Below are positions 10,249 through 22,082 of a stretch of 64,000 nucleotides of DNA, in pieces; within the stretch, counting starts at the first letter, position 1; each line of letters begins with the position of its first letter. This DNA is from Saccharum officinarum (lineage: Eukaryota > Streptophyta > Magnoliopsida > Poales > Poaceae), in contig CM036199.1 in assembly GCA_020631735.1 (NCBI GenBank), forward strand, positions 15,158,834 to 15,222,833. Direction: 5' to 3'. The notes under the pieces were generated by a model, which was not told the origin of the DNA, made no database searches, and saw only the letters and a program-made list of their open reading frames with translations. Made by a program: the position numbers and the translations under genes.

Positions 10249-13161
10249 CCGGATTCATCTCCTCTAATCCACTCGCCATAGCAACGACGGAAATCGGGGA
10301 AGTAGAATCAAAGAGCAACAAACACCAAACAAGCCAAGGGCTCAATCCACATCTTACTGGATCGACGGGGATTGAGAACAAGAGAGGAAGAATAAAGAGT
10401 GGAACTCGCACTCCTTCGACCAACTCGTCATGGAACGGATGAAGGTTGGACGAAAAGAGGCATGATCCACGATCCAAACCAACTCATAGGGCACCACAAC
10501 CGTGCAGCTAAATGACACAAGGCTATTCCTGCGGCTCGTAGTGATGCGGTTGTCATCGCTAGACCCGAAGGGAACACCATGGTAGAAGTGGTACAAACAT
10601 ACGAGGTGGTTAGGACAAGAACGAGAGAAAGAGAGGTAGAGCCCGATGGTCATGGCGAGGTGAACTCACGGCCACAAGTTGTACCTACACAAGTTGGCAT
10701 CCGTCGACATACAAAGGTTGTCCCCTAATTCCTATCCCAATAAAGTTGGTCACGGAGGGCTCGAACCATGCGGGTAAGGATCCGCTCGATATCGACATCG
10801 AGTCCCAAATGACCACATCCAAGGGACCCAGATAGGAACTTACCATCGTAATTCGACGGGGTCAACCAAATACGAGGGAAAGGTCCATGCTCGGTGTTAC
10901 GGCCATGGCGAGGCGAACTCGTGATCACAACGAGCGAGCACAACGTTCCCCAACCGGCTCGAAGGCACGGTTTACACGATAAAGACAAACCACACAAGAA
11001 CCACAACACAACACAAGAGCCATGACATGAGATCCAACAATACAACAACACAACATGGAGTAGCACGCATCCTATATCCATCACAAGAGATAGATAGACC
11101 GACACGAAGGCACGGCACAAGCAGTGGTGTTGATAGGTGATCAAGTAGCATGATGATAACATTGATAATGCAAGTATCGGTGCATGAGCAATGTAGATGA
11201 TAGACGACATAGTGATGTATGATCAAACGAAAGAATAAGATCTAGAGTTTGTCGACGTCGCGAACGGCGTTGACGGGTTCAAAGGCTCGACCTTGTCAAT
11301 GGCGAGGAAGGTGAGGATGATCGTAGAGTGTCCGGGGGAGCTCCGCCTTGCTGTGTCCAGTCTTGGCTAACTTGTGGCCAGCTGTGGCCAGTCGGATGAG
11401 GCTGCTGCTGGCCGTAGGCTAGCCGGGCGTGGCCGGCGAAGTCCAGTAGCGCCACAGCTCTCCTGTCAGAAGGTATTCACAGCATGAAGGCCAGACAGGG
11501 CAGCGCGGCGGTGGAGGTGGTGCTGCTTGCAGTTGGAGATGGGTCGACCGACATCGAGGTGCTCGACATCACAGCGTGGCTCAGGGCTGTGTAGGCTGTG
11601 GAAGCGCTGCTCCTAGTTGGCAGCAGGTGTACGCGGAGGTAGCAGTGCCAGACGACATCGAGGTGCTCACTAGGGCGTCCGTGGCCGTGTCGTGACGAAG
11701 AGACGGTGGCGAGGTCGCGCTCGTGGACGAGGTGGCGCACGGTGAGTTTCTGGTCCTCGGCTTGGTGATGGAGGGGAAGCAGAGCACGGCGCGGTCGGCA
11801 TCGCACCACAGCGAGAAGGCGGTGCAGGAGCTCGTGGACGGGTTCGGAGCAAGGTACGGTCACGGAGGCCAAGACAACATCGTACAACGGCTGCTCGGCG
11901 TGACATTGAGGCAGTGTCGTGCTTGGCATGGAGGCCGGCATGGCATCGCCGTCCTCGGGCCGTGGCGTCCATGGCCACTGCTCCGCCTAGCGAGGAACCG
12001 GAGGCACGGGCCACCGGCGAGGGAGATGCGGACTGTGCAGATGGCCTCACAGAGTAGGAAGAGGGTGGGCGAGGGTGGAGAACGGCGGCGGCGGTGGCTA
12101 GAAAATGGAGAAGAGCAGTGGGTGGCAGCTGCGGCTTTTATACTCGAGAAGCTAGGGTTTGAGTGAAGCCAGTGCACTATGGACGGTGGCGATTCTCAGT
12201 GGTCGTGCCTAGGACGCGTGGCGCGCATCCCGCGGAGGAGCACGGGGTAGGAGGCGCTGATGCTGGGGAAAGAAGAGGCGCGGCGGCGCGGTGCAGCTTG
12301 GTCAGGAGTCCGTCCGCTCCCGTTAGGGTTTGGAGGGGCGCGGCAGCTAGGTGACCTGGCGGGCTCGCGGGGGCTTGGCGCGTGGGTTGGAGCCTGAGCC
12401 TGCGAGGGCCGCGGGTTGGGTCGGCGACCAGGCGGAAGCGCTGAGCCACGACTTTGTGTTGCTAGGCCAAGCGCGAGGAGGCGGAAGCGCTTGCTGGGCC
12501 TCGGTCCTCCGTGGGTCTGCGGCTTCTGCTGGCCAAGGAAGAGGGCGCAGGGGCGGGCCGGCCTGGGCTGTATGCCCGTGTGGGCTTAAGCGAAATGGAG
12601 GAAGGGCGAACTGGGCCTAGCCATTGGCGCCGGTTAGGCCAAGTGGGGAAGAAGGGGGAGGATGGGGAGTGGGCCTGCTGGGCTGGTTTGGAAAGGAGTA
12701 AAGAAAAGAATATTTCTTTTATGATTTATTTGCTTTAAGGAATTGCAAGATGCTTTAAAAGGAAAAAATTAGGGAAGATTCAAATAGAAGTCTAAGATGA
12801 TTCAAAAGGTATTTTGAGAGGGGAAATTCCCGAGGGAGTTTTTGAGAAAATTACGGAAGGAGATCAGAGAATGGTCTAAGGGAGATTTGAGAGAAACTCC
12901 AAGAGGATTTTGGGAAGGGATTCGGATGGGATTCAAAAGAGATTTAGCCGAGGGAACTTGCTATGGTTTCGTGCACTCCGACACAAAACCCTAAACTGGC
13001 AAAAGAACTCTGGCACACTCCTACAAACAAATCTATATGTATGCAACGTTTCGCCAGTGAGTTAGACTCGGGTTAGACCTAGAAGCTACATGCTTCACTC
13101 AATTACAGGAAAATTTTTAAAAAGCTCGTATTTTTGTTACTCGAAATCCCGGGATGTTACA
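10249..13161 (-). repeat. truncated LTR of a second, older retrotransposon
   Basis: The right end reads TGTAACATCCCGGG on the minus strand, a typical start of grass gypsy LTRs, with TG at 13161. The LTR character continues leftward with a TATA box (12133-12142) and a GC-rich region (about 11470-12680). The left side is cut exactly where the Ty3 element begins (10248), so that element probably inserted into this LTR and the remainder should lie beyond the left edge. The first five bases (CCGGA, 10249-10253) would be its target duplication. The many overlapping ORFs here match nothing I know. Confidence 0.55.
12133..12142 (-). promoter_or_regulatory. TATA box of the truncated LTR
   Basis: The minus strand reads TATAAAAGCC, followed about 30 bases on by a C/T-rich transcript-start-like stretch. 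This is a standard LTR promoter layout firing toward lower coordinates. Confidence 0.45.
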
Positions 13162-13694
13162 CACGGTTGCCGTGCAAGGATATATATGTACGAAAGAGAA
13201 GATAGCTATAGTATGCCAATCATTATTAGAGGCAAAAGCCATGTCGTTGAATTGATGTCCTTTTATTTTCGCATCAGTATTGCTTGAACTCTTAGTGAGC
13301 TTGCTACTATGCTAGTAACTAGTGCTGGCAGTGGTGGATCCAGAAAAAAAAATATTTAGGGGGAGTCTGGGTCAAAGAGAGCTAGACCAACTTAATAACT
13401 CAATTATATCCCATACAAAGCTAACATATAGCAGTTTTAAACTTTTTACTTGACAACTTAGATAAACAATTGAATGTGCATCATAAAACATATAAGAAGA
13501 AGTAAAAGATATAATTTTTATAACTAACCAACAAAAGATCGATCGATGACGACATTCACGCTGCCATATTCTTCATGAATCATTAGAAGCAATCTATATA
13601 CAAGAAAAAATAAATTAGTGACACAAATTTCAAGTATTTAACATCAAAGCTTTGAAGGTAGAAGAGAACGTATATCATATCACTAAATTGTTTC

Positions 13695-14680
13695 GAGGCA
13701 CTAACATCCGCCGGGTTTTAATGTCTTCAAATCATTTTATGATTTTATCATTCTTGATGCTTCTAAATATCTCCTTCTCAGTGTAGCATATCATTAAGTT
13801 ATTGAGCTATTCATCACCCATTTTGTTACGCAAATCTGTCTTTACAATAGATATAGCAGAAAATATCCTCTGAACTGAAGCTGTTGCCTTCGGAAGAATT
13901 AATGTTGAGATATCATTGTGCAATTTTTTGCACCTTTATCATATGCATCCTTAACGGTCTCAACTTTATCTTTCTATCGATCAACCATCTCTCTGAATAT
14001 ACCCTTATTGTTGGAAGTAGAGGACTCATCATGTCCACCGAAAGCGTCACCTTGCATTTTGAGAAATCTTGCTACATCTAGAGAAGATGTCAAGCGAATC
14101 TCATATCTTTTCTCTTCCTCCTTGCTAATTGCATTAATTTTTCTAGCCACATTTGTTCTTTGATTCACAAAGTCATCACACTTTAGTCTACCATCATTGT
14201 GAGTCTTGCAAGTAGTGTGGCGATTAAAAGTTTCCTTAGCTTTTTTCAATTATTATAACCTTTCATTGCAAACACAGAACTACCAAATTTTTCAGGCTTT
14301 CCCGGATCAAAGAAAATATAACAATATAAGCAATAAGCTGCATCCTTAAACTCACTATACTCAAACCAATCAAACTCGTCAAACCAAGTTTGTTGAAATG
14401 ATCTCCATTGACAATTTTGCCATTTAAAAACAAAGGTAAGATTACGAGGTTGGGTTGTTGGACCTCTCAAAGCATATGCCCATCTTACTTGGTCTCTAAT
14501 TTCATGTACATATTCTTCAATTGGTTTGCGATTTCCAGGATCAGCAACTACATCGGATTGACTAAACTCCACTCTACGTATCTTTGGTTGATTTGTGTTG
14601 TCATTAGTGTCTAGAGTTGTTGATGTACCACTTGAACTACAAAAATATGTGTGCAATGTTGTTTTGGACATTTTGAACAA
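13695..14680 (-). pseudogene. hAT-family transposase (TTF zinc finger type), internally deleted
   Basis: The N-terminal part (ATG at 14680) has the TTF-type block: WAYALRGPTTQPRNL, WFDEFDWFEYSE, and the zinc-binding AAYCLYCYIFF. Near 14246 a missing base turns the expected Gly-Tyr-Asn-Asn-Trp-Lys-Lys into a stop and shifts frame; the protein continues at 14249 with KKAKETFNRH and FGGHDESSTSNNKG. After a stop near 13971 about 30 further codons follow. The reading then jumps to the C-terminal hAT dimerisation domain (LILPKATASVQRIFSA, LRNKMGDE; about 13905-13695), so the central catalytic part is deleted. The family is about 700-800 residues; this relic has about 300. It is not functional. Confidence 0.85.
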
Positions 14681-14902
14681 TCTGCAATTTATCCTTAATC
14701 AAATTTTGAACAATTAATTATGTGTAAAAAAAATCAAATCTAAAGATCAGAAAATCAAAATATACCTTCTGGGCTACTGCCTTTTGCTACCTGGTGCTTG
14801 CCTGCGCCCTGTGGGCTGCGGCTGTGGCCTTTGGCCTGCTTGCTGCCTGGTGCCTGCCTGCGCCATGTGGGCGGTGGTTGTGGACTCTGGCCTGCTTGCT
14901 AC

Positions 14903-16165
14903 CTGGATCATGGTAATCATGTCAACACACCTTATTGTTGATAACCTGTGGGCAACCACAACTGTCGTCTTGCCGACCATCAATCGATCAAGGGCTTCTT
15001 GAACGATACTCTCTAAACCAGCATCGAGTGCACTCGTGGCCTCATCTCCTAGCAGGAGTTTTGGATTCTTCGGCATGGCACGGGTAATGGCAATACTTTG
15101 CTTCTGACCACCAGAGAGTTGAAGTCCCCTCTGTTTGCATTCAAGAAGTCAGTATTAGCTACCATAAACACAGAGGCGTAACCAGAGGGCTAGCAGGGGC
15201 CGTGGCAACCCCCCCAAAGTACTGTAGATTTAGTTAATACCTATATAAATATTTAAATTTACAGCACAAAAAATATCAATTTTCATCCACTTTTTATAAA
15301 ATATTATGATTTTGATTATAAATAGTGTAAAAATTTTAAAAAATTATTAAAACATATAATTATGTATATTTTATCACACTAAAAAATATGATCATATTTA
15401 TTCAGCCCCCCTTAATTAAAATCGCTGATTCCACCTCTGCATAAATAAAATAGCGATAAAGAAGATAAAAGCAACAGGACTATTTTGTTATAGGAAAAAT
15501 TGCAAACGTGTTTAAGAGAATTGCAAAACAATAAATGAAGTGCAAATGTCATTAGAAATTAGAATATAAATAGAATTAGAACCCACATGAGTGTTGTAGA
15601 GCCATTAGGAAGAAGAGCAATGAAGCTATGGGCATTGGCTGAAGTAGCCGCAGCCTCAACCTCCGCCATTGCGGCATCAGGCTTGCCATAAAATGTTCTC
15701 AAGAATTGTAGTTGCAAAAAGTGCAGTTCCTGATTCACCAAACCAATCTGGTCCCTGAGCCACTTCAATTGCAGCATCTTGATGTCCACATTATCCAACA
15801 AAACTTGCCCTACACCAACAATCATGACCACTTATTAAAAATTAAATAGACTGACAAGTGACAACAACATAAGGTGAACAATTCATTTGCTCAGCCTGAT
15901 TAGGATCGTAAAACCACATAATAAGAGCAACACCCGTGCTCTTTCCAGACCCATTGTCTCCATCGACCGTTGAGATCTTCCTAGCGGCAAAGAAGAGAGA
16001 AAAATCGTGGAAAATCATGACATCCGGGCGGGAAGGATAGCTGAAGGCCACTTCCTTGAACTTTATGTTGCCATGAACTTCATCAAGGCACCTCCCATCA
16101 GTCGTGTATCCTGAACTATCGTTGGCCTCTGCCTTATCACCTCCAGCAGCTTGTAGCCAGCAGTT
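14903..16165 (-). pseudogene. ABCB (P-glycoprotein-type) ABC transporter fragment, first nucleotide-binding domain
   Basis: On the minus strand the fragment starts in the segment before NBD1 (AGYKLLEVIRQRPTIVQD, about 16165-16110) and continues with VAFSYPSRPDVMIF and a degraded Walker A (GDNGSGKST). It then reads QVLLDNVDIKMLQLKWLRDQ and the Q-loop VNQE, and, after an intron, the signature LSGGQ (about 15120), Walker [13 protein letters not shown] and the H-loop [10 protein letters not shown]. Exon-intron structure is kept, and the last exon ends at CAG|GT (14903), so this is a genomic copy, not a retrocopy. Frameshifts after the Q-loop and altered Walker A residues show decay. The closest type is plant ABCB auxin-transporter-like proteins, judged from the motif wording. 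The membrane domains and NBD2 are absent. Confidence 0.85.
15171..15439. mobile_element. hAT-type MITE, 269 bp, in the ABCB fragment
   Basis: Termini are CAGAGGCGTAACCAG and, inverted, CAGAGGTGGAATCAG. Flanks are CATAAACA (15163-15170) and CATAAATA (15440-15447), an 8-base duplication with one mismatch, as for hAT elements. The interior is AT-rich and noncoding. It sits in the intron between the Q-loop and signature exons of the ABCB fragment. Confidence 0.8.
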
Positions 16166-16273
16166 TGAAAATGACTACAACCTGCTGGACACGTATTCTC
16201 ATGGGGGGCTCTACAGTCGTGGCCAGGGTAGGGGGGCTCGAGCCCCCTAGCCCCGGTGGCAGATCCGCCCCCG

Positions 16274-17427
16274 CTTCTGAACTACACTTTCTCCTTCCTT
16301 CTGCCCTATGAGACATGGGAAACATACTGAGCTCCTTAAACATCGATGTGCCAGTAGCGATTACTATCGTCTGTGGTGTAGTCTGTGTCATAGCACTGGT
16401 CATCATCGCTCTCTGAACCTGCCGTGGGAGAGTCGACAAGGGGCTAGGTCAAATCCGTGACCTGGAGGCATGCCAGCACCGGCCACGAGAGGCAGTGCGA
16501 TGCCGGCAACCGGCGTTGTCCATGTGGTGCACGAAGTGGGCAGGGTGATCAAGCACTGGAACCCAGAGATGGGGGCTATTTGGGCGTAGATCCCTCCACC
16601 GACCGCGGTCGACAACAAGGTTGGCAGCGACGGCGACGAGGTCAGCGACGAGCTCCGCGACAAGGTTCGCGTGTCCTTGTATTAGTACTTTTTTGGCTGA
16701 TTGGAAGGGGGAGGATCCAATGTTGTGATTTTGAACGTAACGGTAGGAGCTCTGCCCTTCAATTAAGATAGATAAAAGAGAGTTTTATGTACAAGAAAAA
16801 TAGCCCTCGTGAGCAAACAAAACATAGTCAAGGCCCCATTCTCAACAAGTGGGCTTTATTCCCTCTCTAAGCTGGCTCTCTTTCTTTGCACAATATCCTC
16901 CCTTACTCTGGAGGCTGCCTGCATTAGTGACTCTGAAGTGTTGTTGAATATGATCCAATGCTGTGTTGGTGTGTAATCTTTCTGGACTAATGCCCTTTTC
17001 CATAAAAGGTCCGAAAACTTCTCTATTACTAGACATATGCTCACGCGTTGCACCGGGGTGTTAATTTCTTGTCTGAACCTCAGTAATCGGACACGAACGT
17101 GTGTGCTCCGAGGATTTCGTCTTGAACGCGGAAGTGGATCCGGTTTTCAAATCGGATCTTGGTAGGACGAGGGACTGGAGGATGATTCGTATCGGTCACG
17201 GACAGGGACAAAGATTTGGTATCACCAGGTAGATGATGACGTTAGAATCTTTTTAGGTGTAGAAGAAGAGATAGAGATTATCTCTAAAAAATGATGTCTA
17301 TTTCTAACAGTAGCGTTGATGTAGCCGTGATTTTGTTCAAGCCTGTCTCCCAGAACCGAGGTCCATGGGCTAGGCTGGAGAATAAGGACCCAGGACTTTC
17401 GCTTCTAATTTTGTGCCTTGATTATGA
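16274..17427. other. no recognisable gene
   Basis: Mixed-composition DNA. Short ORFs on both strands at 16403-16771 overlap and match no family I know. Confidence 0.5.
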
Positions 17428-17554
17428 GCCCGTTCGCTTCGCTGAAAAGTCATGGCTGAAAGTACCGTTCGCTGATTTGTTGAAAGAGAAAAATACCGTT
17501 TCGACTGAAAAAACAAGCTGAAAAATACGAATTATAAGACCAGCGAACGGGGCC
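17428..17554. mobile_element. short grass MITE, family B
   Basis: Ends GCCCGTTCGCTTCGCTG and CCAGCGAACGGGGCC are inverted. The interior has the CAGCC / GCTGA-rich body seen again at 21319, 32795 and 56376. Confidence 0.65.
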
Positions 17555-18452
17555 ACAGCTCGTGCCACGTTTCCCTCATGTGTGTCAGTTTTGGTTCGTC
17601 TGCGAAGTCGGCGATGACTCTTCTGCATGACCGAGACAGGAGTTGCCTGCTCGGTTGCACACACCTGCTACCAGGTGGCGTACAGTGACCCTTCGATGAC
17701 CGTGCGTTCTCTCCACCGCAGAGACAACCGGTTGGTGCGCCGTGCCGTGCGCATCTAGAACGATGAAATTCAACCCACCTGCACCTGCAGGCTGCAGCTG
17801 GCTTCCTGAGTTCCTGGGCGCGGCACCGGGGCTTCTGGACGGACTTTGACGGGCCGGCATCCTTCATCCTCGGCACGTCCCGAGTCTGCATACGCATGCG
17901 GGCCTGCGGGGGCCCAGGGTGATCGGCACATGCGCGCATCATGTACGGAGTCCACACCTGGCCAGCTGGCCTCTCCCGATCTTTTGTTTGCGAATTGCGA
18001 TCGATCACACCCTGACAGTCTTACACGGCGGGTGCCCGGCCGGGTCTTGAACGGTCGAACTGTCCAAGCATGCATGGACGACGGATGTCTGTGACTGTGA
18101 TGTGCACACCCTCACACCCGTGTTCGTTCGTTCTCACCTCTCCATCGATCGGGCGGCCGGCGGCGTGTGCATTGCAATTGCAAACAACGTTCACCTTATG
18201 TTACATGACACGTACGCACGCACGCAACCACGGGGAGTACACGTCGTCTCTCTTGCAGCTGACAAAAGAAATCACTATCCCATATTTTCTCGTCCCGTGT
18301 GATGGAAGCCGTGACACTAGCTAGGCAGCTCGATCGCCCATTCGCCGTAGCAGCCCGTGACATCGAAAAGGCAGCCGAGGGCTTCTACAGCGATGCCCCG
18401 CCCTGCCCATCCTTATCTTTCCCGCAGTGACACTGTGACAGTGACATCTCGC
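17555..18452. other. no recognisable gene
   Basis: Moderately GC-rich; several overlapping ORFs on both strands with no recognisable domain. Confidence 0.5.
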
Positions 18453-18680
18453 GAAAAGTAGGTGAAAAGTTACTGTAACATCTTTCGTTGTTATTTGACA
18501 AAATTTGTCCAATCATGGACTAACTAGGCTCAAAAGATTCGTCCCGACATTTACAGACAAACTATACAATTAGTTATCTTTTTTACCTACATTTAATGCT
18601 CTATGCATGCGTCGAAAGATTTGATGTGATGAGTGAAAGAGAAAATATTTTGGGTTGGGATGGGGAAGTGAACGAGGCCT
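18453..18680. mobile_element. MITE, family A (diverged, reverse orientation)
   Basis: Carries the family hallmarks: TTATTTGACAAAATTTGTCC, TAGGCTCAAAAGATTCGTC, and an end in GAACGAGGCCT. It is one of at least eight copies in the window. Confidence 0.65.
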
Positions 18681-19376
18681 CAGCCGCTACCTGCATCACC
18701 ACAGTGCCACGTCAGCGTCGAGACGCGCGTTAAGGAATAATCGTGTGGGCCGTTGAAGAGACCGACCGCCTGTGACCCGTGAACAAACCCTTAATCGCCT
18801 GGATTCATAGCCATGGAATGGAATGAATGGACCGGCCGATGGAGAGGGAAGGCTCGATGGACCTGCATGCAGGCCCACCAGTTAACCCGCCTGTCTGGAA
18901 TCGGAATACGATATGGTTTACGTCTAATCTGTCTACGTGTGTGATGCGCAGTTTGTCCCCCACAACGATCTTCTTCAGCTGATCACAATTCGATCCATGC
19001 ATTTACTGACTTTCCCGCAAGGGAATTCCCTTTTATAATTCGGTTCGTTGTGTAATTAATTCGCTTGGTGACGGTAGCGATAATTTGAGCAGCAATAGAA
19101 AAAGGCAGACACCGGATGGTATGATCAGCAGCAGCAAGCCAGCAAATCTGCATATATATACTCGTAAAAGATAACAGAAGATAACCAACCAGGTTCGTTC
19201 TGTGCCAATCCCCGACGCGGACGGCGGATCCATATGGAGTTGGAGAGTGCATTCCAACTGCTGATGCTTGGATGGATGCCAATGGGGTTGTTTAATGCCT
19301 GGAGGCTGTTGTAGAGTGCGTAGCAAGGCAGCCTCGTCAAGTCATCCCACGACATGACGACTGCCTTCTCCATCAT
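18681..19376. other. no recognisable gene
   Basis: A minus-strand ORF at 19125-19376 (83 codons) begins right beside the family A MITE; it matches no family I recognise and may be chance. Confidence 0.4.
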
Positions 19377-19626
19377 GGGCCCTGTTTAGTTCCTAGAAAA
19401 ATTTGTAAAATTTTTCAGATTTTTCGTCACATCGAATCTTTAGACACATGCACGAAGCATTAAATATTAAATATAGATAAAAAATAAAACTAATTACACA
19501 GTTTAGACGAAATGGACGAGATGAATCTTTTAAGTCTAATTAGACCATGATTGGACACTAATTACTAAATAACAACGAAACGTACTACAGTGTGGTTTTG
19601 TAAAAAATTTTGCAACTAAACCGGCC
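19377..19626. mobile_element. MITE, family A
   Basis: Starts GGGCCCTGTTTAGTTCC and ends AACTAAACCGGCCC, inverted termini. The interior has CGTCACATCGAATCTTTAGA and AATTAGACCATGATTGGACA. Confidence 0.8.
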
Positions 19627-20093
19627 CACGGTAAGCTCTGAGCGTCTGACTCGCATACGCGCGTCAACCAGAGCGAGTTTAGTACATGCATGGGATCGTC
19701 TCAACTCTCAACATGCGAAACTGCCAAGGGGATGGACAACTGTACTCTTCACAAAGGTTTTATTTATCTCACATTCTCAACCAAACCCAACAAAGTCAGC
19801 AGCGTCAGGCTGCGACCGCGAGAGCTCTCCCCCTCTTCTCTTCATCATTCATTCATTTGTGTCTCAAGTTTCTGCGTGCAGGGCGAATCAGGAGGTGTTT
19901 CCATGGAAGCTTCTGCGCAATTGGGAGATTTCTTCCTGCCTGGGAGTTGTGACAGGGAGGAGCAGCCGGAGAAAATTCCAATTGGTCGGTCTACTAGTGC
20001 TACGTACTCCTATCCGTTAATTTGTTGGTTACGCGAGAGAACCGTTGGTTGTTGTTGGGGCTCATTCTCTGTGCTGTCGCAGCCGGCAGTTTA
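19627..20093 (+). other. possible orphan first exon, otherwise no gene
   Basis: A C/T-rich 5'UTR-like stretch (about 19815-19900) leads to an ATG at 19903 in good context (TTTCCATGGAAGC) with about 28 acidic/polar codons, then a possible donor near 19985. No following exon was found before the next MITE at 20094. It may be a gene fragment or chance. Confidence 0.25.
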
Positions 20094-20334
20094 GGCCCTG
20101 TTGAGTTCCCAGAAAATTTTGCAAAATTTTTCAGATTTTGCGTCACATCGAATCTTTGGACAATGCATAAAACATTAAATATAGATAAAAAATAAAACTA
20201 ATTATACAGTTTAGACGAAATGTACGAGACAAATCTTTTAAGCTTAATTAGACCATGATTAGACAATATTTATCAAATAATAACGAAAAACACTACGGTA
20301 CTATTTTACCATTTTTTTCGGATCTAAACCGCCC
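20094..20334. mobile_element. MITE, family A
   Basis: Starts GGCCCTGTTGAGTTCCC and ends ATCTAAACCGCCC, with the same interior as the copy at 19377. Only about 470 bases separate the two, in the same orientation. Confidence 0.8.
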
Positions 20335-21318
20335 TTATTTTATCCGGAGCTGACTCTGGTGGTTACGCATCATTGGTTCTACTTCTAGAACGGGTACGGT
20401 GACGCTGCGGTGTCTTGACTTCCACGGAGGGAGAAAAAAATAAGGCTGTGGCCAGTAGGCAATAGCACATGTGAGTTTGTGACTACGTGAGATATGACGA
20501 TCACATATACTCTGACGGCACAGGATATATGTGCGTATGTGTTTACTTGCGCTTTTTTCTATGAGGGGAAGGGGATGTTACCTGTGGTTTTGAGAGAATG
20601 CTTGGTTGCTGCCCTTAGACTATCGCAGTGGGTACTCTAAAGGGATACTTTAAAACTTTAGAGTATGAATATAGAGTAAAAACTGCTGCACTGGGTACTT
20701 TAAAACGATACTCTATCATTTCTCTTACTCTATATTTAGAGTAGTACAGTGCTTACTTTATAGTGTGCAGTGGCGGCCCCACTAGCTAAACAAAGGGAAA
20801 AATGTTATAACTCGCAAACCAAAAATCCAAATTAAATTTTGATTGCACCATTAAATTCGTCTCAATAAATAATTCAAAACTAGATCACACATGGATATAT
20901 TTAGATAAAGTGTCAAGTGGGTTCTATAGTGGATAGAGTGGATAGAGGATGATATAGAGGATGGATAGATGCGGGAGAATTGAGTATAAAGGAGAGAATC
21001 TTGCTGACTAGGATATATAGAGGATGAATATAGAGGTCCATAAGTGCGGATAGCTTAACGCACCATGCCACATCCATGACTGTCACACCTTATCGATGCT
21101 CCTGTTTATTGGTTGATGGCGCATGTTCGACGGCCGTAGGAAAGTTCGCTACGAGTGTGGCACCGCCATAATTACTGATAGCAAGGCGAGGCTAGAACCA
21201 AAGAAACTTTGAGTTTAGCGTTTTGCAATAAAACCAATCGAGAGGTTCCAATCGGCGTTGGGTCCCCTAGTTTATGCAGCCTGATGACCAGGCATAGCCC
21301 CCGTGGTACTCCTAGCTC
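20335..21318. other. no recognisable gene
   Basis: At about 20612-20770 GGGTACTCTAAAG, TAGAGTATGAATATAGAGTA and their partial complements suggest a small foldback element. Nothing else is recognised. Confidence 0.4.
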
Positions 21319-21433
21319 GCTCTGTTTACTTGAGCTTATCAGTCAAATCAGTCAGCCATTCAGCAGTATTTTTTTATAATAAATCAGTAAACAGTACTTT
21401 TAGCCAAGGCTTATCAGCCAAACGAATAGGGCG
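21319..21433. mobile_element. short grass MITE, family B (diverged)
   Basis: GCTCTGTTTACTTGAGCTTATCAG at the left (partly shown) and AGCCAAACGAATAGGGC at the right, with ATCAGTAAACAGTACTTTT inside. Confidence 0.55.
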
Positions 21434-21830
21434 AGTGTTTGGATCTACATGGATTTTAAGAATCTGGATAAAAAAAAAATCTCAAAATCATAGAATCCCA
21501 TCAAACACCGTATGTATTATAGAGGATTATAGCACCAGACACATAGTCCAAGAGATTATTTTTATCTAGAATTTGAATTTTAGAATCCTACTGGTATCAA
21601 ACATGCCCATCGTAGTACTCCAAGTATCTCCGTCGTGACGGAGGCATGCTGCAGCTCCGGCTCGGCAGGACTGCAGGCACAGCGGCACGGAGCCACGGAC
21701 GCGCCATGTTCCAGGACACAGTTGTCGTATGCACGTGTCAGCCGCTTGTGGGAGTGTACTACTAGGCCGTAGCAGGACTTGCAGAGGTCGAGGAGCACTG
21801 CACACCAGGCACCAACACCTGGGCCATATT
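21434..21830. other. no recognisable gene
   Basis: Short overlapping minus-strand ORFs without recognisable domains. Confidence 0.4.
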
Positions 21831-22036
21831 TAGATGACACCAAAATACAAAAAGTTTTTAAGATTCTCCGTCACATCGTATACGTCAGTATATATATATA
21901 TGAAGTACTAAATGTATGTAAAAAATAATTAATTACACAGTTTTTCTATAAATATCGAGACAAATCTTTTGAGCCTAGTTAATTTATAATTGAACAAAGT
22001 TTGTCACACACAGACGAAAAAGTACTACGGCACTGC
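21831..22036. mobile_element. MITE, family A (diverged)
   Basis: Starts GGGCCATATTTAGATGACACC; keeps CCGTCACATCGTATACG, TAATTACACAGTTTTTC and CTTTTGAGCCTAGTTAATTT. Confidence 0.6.
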
Positions 22037-22082
22037 TAGCGGAAGCGGAGGCTGACACACAGCCAGAGTCCAGGGAAGCGAA

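Larger units (their letters stand above)
13329..16273 (-). mobile_element. candidate hAT-like element carrying a transposase relic and an ABCB gene fragment
   Basis: The left end reads CAGTGGTGGATCCAG and the right end, on the other strand, CGGGGGCGGATC with the nearby GGCTAGGGGGCTCGAGCC. Both look like the termini of grass hAT elements with TTF-type transposases, but they match each other imperfectly. The 8 bases outside the two ends (AGTGCTGG, CTTCTGAA) are not a duplication. The transposase relic and the ABCB fragment lie between them on the same strand. Either the host fragment was captured, or two hAT pieces flank an unrelated gene relic. Confidence 0.35.
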
